A model generated the notes under the pieces. That model did no database searches. It saw only the letters and a program-made list of their open reading frames with translations, and was not told the origin of the DNA. The translations under genes and the position numbers were made by a program. Of a stretch of DNA of 64,000 bases, positions 57,704-64,000 are shown in pieces (within the stretch, counting starts at the first letter, position 1; the number at the start of each line of letters is the position of its first letter). Source of the stretch: Morococcus cerebrosus (lineage in GTDB: Bacteria > Pseudomonadota > Gammaproteobacteria > Burkholderiales > Neisseriaceae); the NCBI RefSeq assembly GCF_022749515.1, contig NZ_CP094242.1:434001-498000 (forward strand), in the 5' to 3' direction.

Positions 57704-59149
57704 TTACTGGTCTTCGTGCCACTTGTGTCCGTTGCGCGCCAACAGTTCGCGGGCGGCTTCCGGGCCCCATGAATGCGCGTCGTAGCCGTGCGGCGGGGTG
57801 GTGTTGCTTGCCCAGTTTTCCAGAATCGGCATCACATATTCCCAAGCGGCTTCGAGTTCGTCGCGGCGGTTGAAGAGGGCGAGCTTGCCGTTGATGACGT
57901 CCAGCAGCAGGCGTTCGTAAGCTTCGGCGCGGCGGCCTTCGAGGACTTTTTCCAAGTCGGCTGCCAGCGGCACGATTTCGACTTTGTTGCCTGCACCCGG
58001 CGCTTTCATCTGCGTATAGAGGCGAACGGATTCGGTCGGTTGCAATTCGATAACCAAACGGTTCGGCGCGGCTTGGCTGTTTTCAAAAATATGGTTTTGC
58101 AGCGGACGGAAGTTCAATACGATTTCCGCCACTTTGCCCGCCATACGTTTGCCGGTGCGCAGATAGAAGGGAACGCCTTTCCAACGGTCGTTTTCGATTT
58201 CGGCTTTGATGGCGACGTAGGTTTCGGTGAAGCTGTCTTGCGGAACGTTGATTTCTTGAAGATAGCCGTTCATGCCTTTGGCGGCGGTGTATTGTCCGCG
58301 CACGACGTTTTCGTTGACAGATTCGATGGTCAGCGGTTTCAACGACTTGATGACTTTGACTTTTTCATCACGTACCGCGTCGGCATCCAAGCTGGCGGGC
58401 GCTTCCATCGCAGTCATGCACAGCATTTGCATCAGGTGGTTTTGCACCATGTCGCGCAGCGCGCCGGTAATGTCGTAGAACTCGCCACGTTCTTCCACAC
58501 CGAGCTGTTCGGCGATGGTCAGTTGTACGCTTTCGATGTATTTGTTGTTCCACAACGGCTCGAACATCACGTTGGCAAAACGCAGCGCCAGCAGGTTTTG
58601 CAGGCTTTCTTTGCCTAAGTAGTGGTCGATGCGGTAGATTTGGCTCTCTTTGAAGTAGCGGGCGACATCGGTATTGATTTGTTGGGAAGAGGCGAGGTCG
58701 GTACCCAGCGGTTTTTCCAAAACGACGCGCGCGTTGTCGGCGTTCAGTCCGACTTTGGCAAGGTTTTCGCAGGCTTGCGCGAAGAATTTCGGCGCGGTGG
58801 AAAGATAGATGATGACGTTGTCGGTCTCTTTGCGGGCTTTGACTTTTTCGCCCAAAGCGGCAAAATCGGCTTCTTGGGTAACGTCGACTTTCAGATATTC
58901 GATGCGTTTGACGAACGATGCCCAAGCGTCGTCTGAAAAGTTTTGTTTGACATGGATTTTGGAGTTGGTTTCCACTTTTGCCAAAAAGCCCGCCGTATCC
59001 AAATCGCTGCGGCTGACACCTAAAATACGCCCCTGAGGATTGAGCAACCCTGCAACGTGCGCCTGATACAGACAAGGCAGCAGCTTACGCATTGCCAAAT
59101 CGCCGGTCGCGCCGAACAACACCAAATCAAAATTTGTTTGTGTACTCAT
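57704..59149 (-). CDS. zwf: Glucose-6-phosphate 1-dehydrogenase
   Basis: 481 residues from ATG at 59149; the open frame upstream crosses the promoter region. It oxidises glucose-6-phosphate with NADP, feeding both the Entner-Doudoroff and pentose-phosphate routes. LFGATGDLAMRKLLP is the coenzyme loop, RIDHYLGKE the catalytic motif. A DUS encodes QNFSDDAWASF. First gene of the zwf-pgl-glk-hexR run; its promoter overlaps a HexR-like site. Confidence 0.98.
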   Translation of the reverse strand: MSTQTNFDLVLFGATGDLAMRKLLPCLYQAHVAGLLNPQGRILGVSRSDLDTAGFLAKVETNSKIHVKQNFSDDAWASFVKRIEYLKVDVTQEADFAALGEKVKARKETDNVIIYLSTAPKFFAQACENLAKVGLNADNARVVLEKPLGTDLASSQQINTDVARYFKESQIYRIDHYLGKESLQNLLALRFANVMFEPLWNNKYIESVQLTIAEQLGVEERGEFYDITGALRDMVQNHLMQMLCMTAMEAPASLDADAVRDEKVKVIKSLKPLTIESVNENVVRGQYTAAKGMNGYLQEINVPQDSFTETYVAIKAEIENDRWKGVPFYLRTGKRMAGKVAEIVLNFRPLQNHIFENSQAAPNRLVIELQPTESVRLYTQMKAPGAGNKVEIVPLAADLEKVLEGRRAEAYERLLLDVINGKLALFNRRDELEAAWEYVMPILENWASNTTPPHGYDAHSWGPEAARELLARNGHKWHEDQ

Positions 59150-59275
59150 CGTTTTATCTCTCGTTGAGGAAGGCCTTGTGCCGGCGCCGCCGGATGCCGT
59201 GAAAGACGGGCGGTTTCGGCAGAAAAGCAATGGAAACCAATCGCCTGCATCAAAATTTCAAAACAGGCGGGCTAA

Positions 59276-59313
59276 TGAGTAGTAATACTACACATGGCTA
59301 CACATTTTGTCTA
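59276..59313 (-). promoter_or_regulatory. zwf promoter with HexR-like operator over the -10
   Basis: Minus strand: -35 TAGACA (59313-59308), 17-bp spacer, -10 TAGTAT (59290-59285). The palindrome GTAGTAATACTAC (59279-59291) covers the -10; on the minus strand TGTAGTATTACTACT fits the HexR consensus TGTARTnnnAYTACA with one mismatch. Confidence 0.6.
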
Positions 59314-59433
59314 TTCTCATTTTTACAAATTATTTGACTTAGTTTAAAAGTTTGATGAGTTTGGTCTGGTAGATTTTCACAAATGACGCATATCACGATT
59401 TAAATCAAATTTCTTACATTTAGCAGATTATTT

Positions 59434-59464
59434 TGTAACTAAATTACAAGTTTTGTATTATAAT
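59434..59464 (+). promoter_or_regulatory. edd promoter region with HexR-like operator
   Basis: TGTAACTAAATTACA (59434-59448) differs from the HexR consensus TGTAATTAAATTACA at one base. The -10 TATAAT is at 59459-59464, so the operator covers the -35 region. No strong -35 is seen, leaving open whether HexR represses by occlusion. Confidence 0.65.
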
Positions 59465-59612
59465 AGCCTGCATAGATAGAGTGAGGCTTTCAGACGACCC
59501 CTTGCATGGTTTGAAAGGTCGTCTGAAACGCTGAACGCCCCACACCCAATACAAAAAATCAGAAACGCGCAAACAAAAATCCCATACCACCCCTTCCGAC
59601 AGGAGACCGAAC

Positions 59613-61448
59613 ATGAATCCCACTCCTATCCACCCCAAGCTCGCCGAAATCACCGAGCGCATCATCGAGCGCAGCCGTCCGACCCGCGAAAAATATCTGG
59701 CGAAAATCCGCAGCGCCAAACAAATGGGACGGCTGGAACGCAACCAGCTCGGTTGCAGCAACTTGGCGCACGGCTACGCCTCCATGCCCAAAAGCATCAA
59801 AATCGAAATGCTTCAGGACACCGTTCCCAATTTAGGCATCATCACCGCCTACAACGACATGGTTTCCGCACACCAGCCGTTTAAAGACTTCCCCGACCAA
59901 ATTAAAGACGAAGCACAGAAAAACGGCGCGACCGCCCAAGTCGCCGGCGGTACGCCCGCCATGTGCGACGGCATCACGCAAGGCTACGCCGGTATGGAAT
60001 TGTCGCTGTTCTCCCGCGATGTGATTGCCATGAGTACCGCCATCGGTCTGTCGCACCAAATGTTCGACGGCAGCCTGTTTATGGGCGTGTGCGACAAAAT
60101 CGTGCCGGGTTTGATGATAGGCGCGCTTTCGTTCGGTCATATTCCCGGCATCTTCGTTCCCGCAGGCCCGATGTCCAGCGGCATAGGCAATAAAGAAAAA
60201 GCCCGTACCCGCCAACTTTTCGCCGAAGGTAAAGTCGGTCGTGATGCCTTGCTCGAAAGCGAAATGGGTTCCTACCACAGCCCCGGCACCTGCACTTTCT
60301 ACGGCACGGCAAACTCCAACCAAATGATGATGGAAATGATGGGCGTACACCTGCCCGCCGCCGCCTTCGTCCATCCTTATACCGACCTGCGCGAAGCCCT
60401 GACTCGCTACGCCGCCGGACACCTCGCGCGCGGCATCAAAAACGGCACCATCAAACCCTTGGGCGAAATGTTGACCGAAAAATCCTTCATCAACGCCCTG
60501 ATCGGTTTGATGGCAACCGGCGGTTCGACCAACCACACCATGCACCTCGTCGCCATGGCGCGCGCCGCAGGCGTGATTTTGAACTGGGACGACTTCGACG
60601 AAATTTCCTCCATCATCCCGCTGCTTATCCGCGTGTACCCCAACGGCAAAGCCGACGTGAACCACTTTACCGCAGCAGGCGGCCTGCCTTTCGTTATCCG
60701 CGAATTACTGGACGCAGGTCTGTTGCACGACGATGTCGATACCGTCGTCGGACACGGTATGCGCCACTACACCAAAGAGCCTTTCCTCATCGACGGCAAA
60801 CTCGAATGGCGCGAAGCCCCCGAAACCAGCGGCAACGACGACATCCTGCGCAAAGCCGACAACCCGTTCTCCCCGGACGGCGGCCTGCGCCTGATGAAAG
60901 GCAACATCGGACGCGGCGTGATTAAAGTGTCCGCCGTGCGCGAAGGCTGCCGCATCATCGAAGCGCCCGCCATTGTGTTCAACGACCAACGCGAAGTGTT
61001 GGCGGCATTCGAACGCGGCGAGTTGGAACGCGATTTTGTGTGTGTTGTCCGCTACCAAGGCCCGCGCGCCAACGGTATGCCCGAGTTGCACAAACTGACC
61101 CCGCCTTTGGGCATCCTGCAAGACCGTGGCTTCAAAGTAGCGCTACTGACCGATGGCCGTATGTCCGGCGCATCCGGCAAAGTTCCAGCTTCCATTCACA
61201 TGACGCCCGAAGCCCTGATGGGCGGCAACATCGCCAAAATCCGTACCGGCGACCTGATCCGCTTCGACTCCGTTACCGGCGAACTCAACGTCCTGATTGA
61301 CGAAGCCGAATGGAACGCCCGCGAAGTCGAACACATCGACTTGAGCGCGAACCAACAAGGCTGCGGCCGCGAACTCTTCGCCAACTTCCGCAGCATGACC
61401 AGCAGCGCAGAAACCGGTGCCATGAGCTTCGGCGGTGAATTTGCCTGA
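59613..61448 (+). CDS. edd: 6-phosphogluconate dehydratase
   Basis: 611 residues, IlvD/Edd family. It converts 6-phosphogluconate to KDPG with a [4Fe-4S] cluster. Conserved segments: [12 protein letters not shown] and [20 protein letters not shown] (cluster-binding cysteines), [21 protein letters not shown], and [16 protein letters not shown]. It is followed by eda after an unusually long repeat-filled gap. Confidence 0.98.
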   Translation: MNPTPIHPKLAEITERIIERSRPTREKYLAKIRSAKQMGRLERNQLGCSNLAHGYASMPKSIKIEMLQDTVPNLGIITAYNDMVSAHQPFKDFPDQIKDEAQKNGATAQVAGGTPAMCDGITQGYAGMELSLFSRDVIAMSTAIGLSHQMFDGSLFMGVCDKIVPGLMIGALSFGHIPGIFVPAGPMSSGIGNKEKARTRQLFAEGKVGRDALLESEMGSYHSPGTCTFYGTANSNQMMMEMMGVHLPAAAFVHPYTDLREALTRYAAGHLARGIKNGTIKPLGEMLTEKSFINALIGLMATGGSTNHTMHLVAMARAAGVILNWDDFDEISSIIPLLIRVYPNGKADVNHFTAAGGLPFVIRELLDAGLLHDDVDTVVGHGMRHYTKEPFLIDGKLEWREAPETSGNDDILRKADNPFSPDGGLRLMKGNIGRGVIKVSAVREGCRIIEAPAIVFNDQREVLAAFERGELERDFVCVVRYQGPRANGMPELHKLTPPLGILQDRGFKVALLTDGRMSGASGKVPASIHMTPEALMGGNIAKIRTGDLIRFDSVTGELNVLIDEAEWNAREVEHIDLSANQQGCGRELFANFRSMTSSAETGAMSFGGEFA

Positions 61449-62083
61449 TGCACGTTTCAGACGACCTTTTCAAACGGAAGGTCGTCTGAAAAATTATTGA
61501 AGCGGTTTAAGTTCAAGATGTCGGATTCAAGAATCCGACCTACAGCTCCAAAGGTCTGAAATTTATAATCCCGTCCCGTTTTAACGCAGCAGATGTAGCG
61601 TGGGCTTTGCCCACGAACAAAACCAAAGACGTAGGTCGGATTCTTGAATCCGACATTATCAGGACATTTATCGGATACAAGTATCCGAATACAGCCCCTA
61701 AAGGTCGTCTGAAACTTAAACCGCCATCCCGTTTGAACGCAGCAAACATAGCGTGGGCTTAGCCCGCAAACAAAATCAAAGACGTAGGTCGGATTCTCGA
61801 ATCCGACGTTATCAGGGCATTTGTCGGATACGAATATTCGACCTACAGCCCCAAAGGTCGTCTGAAAACTTAAACCTCCGTCCCGTTTGAACGCAGCAGA
61901 CATAGCGTGGGCTTAGCCCGCGAAAACCAAAGACGTAGGTCAGATTCTCGAAATCCGACACAGCCGTCCAAGATGTCGGATTCAAGAATCCGACCTACAG
62001 CCCAAAGGTCGTCTGAAAACTTAAACCCCCATCCCGTTTGACCTCAACAAAAACGACAACCCCATCCCACCTGGAGAATCGAA
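61449..62083. repeat. Tandem array of a ~152-bp intergenic unit with DUS and palindromes
   Basis: 635 bp with no credible gene. A unit of 150-154 bp recurs three times and partly a fourth: markers CCCGTTTTAACGC or CCCGTTTGAACGC start at 61575, 61728, 61882 and 62032. Each unit contains GTGGGCTTAGCCC hairpins, GTAGGTCGGATTC/GAATCCGAC palindromes and, in later units, AAAGGTCGTCTGAAA. Copies differ by several percent, so the array is old enough to have diverged. It lies between edd and eda and must be crossed by any shared transcript. Confidence 0.85.
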
Positions 62084-62722
62084 ATGTCCAAACTGACCCC
62101 CCGCGAAATCCTGAGCGCCGGCGCAGTCGTGCCCGTCATGGCGATTGACGACTTGAGTACCGCCGTCGATTTGTCCCACGCCCTTGTCGAAGGCGGCATC
62201 CCCACCCTCGAAATCACCCTGCGCACTCCCGTCGGCCTCGACGCCATCCGCCTGATTGCCAAAGAAGTGCCCAACGCCATCGTCGGCGCAGGTACGGTTA
62301 CCAACCCTGAACAGCTCAAAGCCGTCGAAGACGCAGGCGCGGTTTTCGCCATCAGCCCGGGTTTGCACGAATCCCTCGCCAAAGCCAGCCACAACAGCGG
62401 CATCCCCCTGATTCCGGGCGTTGCTACTCCGGGCGAAGTCCAACTGGCTTTGGAACACGGCATCGATACCCTCAAACTCTTCCCCGCTGAAGTCGTCGGC
62501 GGCAAAGCCATGCTCAAAGCACTCTACGGTCCTTATGCCGACGTGCGTTTCTGTCCGACCGGCGGCATCAGCCTCGCCACCGCCCCCGATTACTTGGCGC
62601 TGCCCAACGTCTTGTGCGTCGGCGGCTCATGGCTGACCCCGAAAGAAGCCGTGAAAAACAAAGACTGGGACGCCATCACCCGCCTCGCCAAAGAAGCAGC
62701 GGCATTGAAACCCAAAGCCTGA
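62084..62722 (+). CDS. eda: KDPG/KHG aldolase
   Basis: 212 residues. It splits KDPG into pyruvate and glyceraldehyde 3-phosphate, the last step of the Entner-Doudoroff route. PVMAIDD at the start, the catalytic glutamate in [19 protein letters not shown], and the Schiff-base lysine in [13 protein letters not shown] are all present, as is CPTGGIS for phosphate binding. Preceded by CTGGAGAAT. Confidence 0.97.
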   Translation: MSKLTPREILSAGAVVPVMAIDDLSTAVDLSHALVEGGIPTLEITLRTPVGLDAIRLIAKEVPNAIVGAGTVTNPEQLKAVEDAGAVFAISPGLHESLAKASHNSGIPLIPGVATPGEVQLALEHGIDTLKLFPAEVVGGKAMLKALYGPYADVRFCPTGGISLATAPDYLALPNVLCVGGSWLTPKEAVKNKDWDAITRLAKEAAALKPKA

Positions 62723-62736
62723 TGCTCCCACATCCT

Positions 62737-62778
62737 AAAGGTCGTCTGAAACCGTTTTCTAGGGTTTCAGACGACCTT
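62737..62778. terminator. DUS-hairpin terminator after eda
   Basis: Inverted AGGTCGTCTGAAACC pair, 15 bp past the eda stop. Confidence 0.8.
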
Positions 62779-62814
62779 GCTCTTTCAGGCGGCGTATATT
62801 CGGACGAAATCCGC

Positions 62815-62820
62815 TATAAT
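62815..62820 (+). promoter_or_regulatory. queC -10 box
   Basis: TATAAT, 66 bp before the queC start; transcription from here would include the complete riboswitch. Confidence 0.5.
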
Positions 62821-62842
62821 CCGTACGATTTTTTTCCATTTT

Positions 62843-62879
62843 CGCGGTTCGCAAACCTCCCGCGTTACCAAAACTAGGA
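62843..62879 (+). promoter_or_regulatory. preQ1-I riboswitch (translational) before queC
   Basis: The stem CGCGG/CCGCG (62843-62847 and 62860-62864) encloses the loop TTCGCAAACCTC, followed by the A-rich tail TTACCAAAACTAGGA. This matches the preQ1 class I pattern and closely resembles the Thermoanaerobacter tengcongensis aptamer. The tail overlaps the ribosome binding site AGGA, so preQ1 binding should block translation of queC. Class I preQ1 riboswitches are known in Neisseria. Confidence 0.85.
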
Positions 62880-62885
62880 TTCACC

Positions 62886-63842
62886 ATGCAAAACCAACAA
62901 GCCTTGGTCATCTTCTCCGGCGGCCAGGACTCCACCACCTGCCTGATTCAGGCGATTCAAACCTACGGGCGCGAAAACGTCCAAGCCATCACTTTCCAAT
63001 ACGGGCAACGCCACGCCGTCGAGCTGGAACGCGCCCGCTGGATCGCGCAGGATTTAGGCGTCAAACAAACCGTACTCGACTTGAGCCTGATGCAGCAGAT
63101 TACGCACAACGCCCTGATGGACGACACCGCCGCCATCGAAACCGCTTCAGACGGCCTGCCCAATACCTTCGTAGACGGACGCAACGCCCTGTTTCTACTC
63201 TACGCCGCCATCTACGCCAAAGGACAGGGCATCAGGCACATCATCGCTGGCGTGTGCGAAACCGACTTCTCCGGCTATCCCGACTGCCGCGACGTATTCG
63301 TCAAATCCATGAATGTTACCCTCAATCTGGCGATGGACTACGCCTTCCAAATCCATACCCCGCTGATGTACCTGACCAAAGCGCAAACTTGGGCGCTGGC
63401 GGACGAAATGGGCGCGCTGGACTACATCCGCGAACAGACCCATACCTGCTACAACGGCATCGTTGGCGGCTGCCACGAATGCCCAAGCTGCGTGTTGCGC
63501 GAGCGCGGGCTGGCGGAATATTTGGAAAGTAAAAGGGTCGGCGGATTCGCATTTGAAGTGCAACTTTCCATAACAGAAAAAGGCCAGTATGCGGTAGCAT
63601 ACGGCCTGTCCTGCAAGAAAGATTGCCATGAGCTACACACAACTGACCCAAGACGAACGATACCATATCCAATACCTGTCCCGCCACTGCACCATCGCCG
63701 AAATCGCCAAACAGCTCAACCGCCACAAAAGCACCATCAGCCGCGAAATCAAGCGGCACTGCATCCAAGGACAGCAATACAGCGCCGAAAAAGCACAGAA
63801 GCAAAGCCGGCTGACCAAACAGCACCGGCGAAAACCCTATAA
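62886..63842 (+). CDS. queC: 7-cyano-7-deazaguanine synthase, with C-terminal extension caused by IS1655
   Basis: The first 216 or so residues are a complete QueC, which makes preQ0 for queuosine: PP-loop [10 protein letters not shown] near 9-18, [36 protein letters not shown] and the zinc cysteines in [16 protein letters not shown] normal QueC of this genus ends at about residue 219. Here no stop occurs there; the frame runs on through the IS1655 left end and part of its transposase gene in another frame, adding about 100 residues rich in His, Arg and Pro. The extension is an accident of insertion. Confidence 0.92.
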   Translation: MQNQQALVIFSGGQDSTTCLIQAIQTYGRENVQAITFQYGQRHAVELERARWIAQDLGVKQTVLDLSLMQQITHNALMDDTAAIETASDGLPNTFVDGRNALFLLYAAIYAKGQGIRHIIAGVCETDFSGYPDCRDVFVKSMNVTLNLAMDYAFQIHTPLMYLTKAQTWALADEMGALDYIREQTHTCYNGIVGGCHECPSCVLRERGLAEYLESKRVGGFAFEVQLSITEKGQYAVAYGLSCKKDCHELHTTDPRRTIPYPIPVPPLHHRRNRQTAQPPQKHHQPRNQAALHPRTAIQRRKSTEAKPADQTAPAKTL

Positions 63843-64000
63843 GCTCGATTCGCAGCTGGTTCAACACATCGACACCCTTATCCGCCGCAAACTCAGTCCC
63901 GAACAAGTATGTGCCTACCTGCATAAACACCACGGGATCACACTCCATCACAGCACCATTTACCGCTACCTTCGCCAAGACAAAAGCAACGGCGGCACTT
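63551..64000 (+). mobile_element. IS1655 (IS30 family), left part
   Basis: The left end is placed near 63551 (TTTGAAGTGCAAC) where queC homology stops; the exact base is uncertain. A strong hairpin AGGCC...GCATACGGCCT (63581-63607) stands before the transposase gene, as expected to block read-through transcription. The element continues beyond the window. Confidence 0.8.
63628..64000 (+). CDS. IS1655 transposase, partial (IS30 family)
   Basis: ATG at 63628 opens [20 protein letters not shown], which I recognise as IS1655. The N-terminal helix-turn-helix is [20 protein letters not shown], followed by [20 protein letters not shown] and TIYRYL. About 124 residues are visible; the DDE core lies outside the window. 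Confidence 0.93.
   Translation, partial: MSYTQLTQDERYHIQYLSRHCTIAEIAKQLNRHKSTISREIKRHCIQGQQYSAEKAQKQSRLTKQHRRKPYKLDSQLVQHIDTLIRRKLSPEQVCAYLHKHHGITLHHSTIYRYLRQDKSNGGT

Noticed and set aside
61457..61903. 148-residue minus-strand frame with internal protein repeats
   Set aside because: The repeats are simply the translated 152-bp DNA unit with its DUS and palindromes; codon use and residues do not look like a protein.
61500..62040. Direct repeats resembling a CRISPR array
   Set aside because: The period is about 152 bp, the whole unit is repeated rather than short repeats with unique spacers, and there are no cas genes.

Overview
The window is chromosomal DNA of a commensal Neisseria, most likely of the N. 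mucosa/N. sicca/N. macacae group. The best evidence is the DNA uptake sequence: almost every intergenic hairpin is built from AGGTCGTCTGAAA, the variant known from that group, rather than the ATGCCGTCTGAA of meningococcus and gonococcus. Four Correia repeat enclosed elements (CREE), an IS1655 end, the mtrR-mtrCDE efflux locus and the zwf-pgl-glk-hexR-pgi cluster agree. Assignments rest on recognising protein families and motifs by eye; no database search was possible.

Layout. 1-6 kb: the start of an M16 protease, gdhA, glmS and katA. 6-12.4 kb: a ferric-siderophore locus (receptor, ATPase, binding protein, double permease) behind a promoter with a Fur-like box and a CREE. 12.6-19.3 kb: housekeeping genes avtA, ubiX, gpmA, a mutT-type Nudix gene, acpS, pdxJ and metK. 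19.5-22.4 kb: a candidate small RNA or metK leader, apbE-nqrM (Na+-NQR flavinylation and maturation), and an IS3-family element sitting inside a DUS terminator. 22.6-24.8 kb: relA. 25-27.6 kb: an accessory pair, a secreted protein followed by a protein joining a zincin motif to FrpC-like calcium-binding repeats. 27.7-30.6 kb: grxB, a lipoprotein and rhlE. 30.7-37.6 kb: mtrR and mtrCDE. 37.9-47.5 kb: a LysM lytic transglycosylase, bioA-bioD-ubiC, prfC, ldcA, a HIT gene and rho. 47.8-51.5 kb: two membrane protein genes, trpF, an EamA transporter and a UDG-fold gene. 51.5-52.9 kb: an AT-rich orphan toxin/immunity-like pair, an uptake-sequence hairpin of meningococcal type, and a transposase stub broken by a CREE. 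52.9-62.7 kb: sugar catabolism (pgi, hexR, glk, pgl, zwf divergent from edd and eda) with two sites close to the HexR operator consensus. 62.8-64 kb: queC under a preQ1-I riboswitch, its 3' end overwritten by IS1655, which runs off the window.

How the genes work together. Glucose is phosphorylated by Glk, oxidised by Zwf and Pgl, and split by the Entner-Doudoroff enzymes Edd and Eda; Pgi returns fructose-6-P to the pool, and HexR can sense the KDPG intermediate and control both divergent promoters. MtrCDE forms a tripartite pump under MtrR. The siderophore locus encodes uptake from outer to inner membrane. ApbE and NqrM serve the sodium-pumping quinone reductase.

The points most worth following are the two accessory cassettes (25.0-27.6 kb and 51.5-52.6 kb), the preQ1 riboswitch with its IS1655-altered queC, the structured noncoding region upstream of metK, and the repeated use of DUS hairpins as terminators, stop codons and insertion targets.
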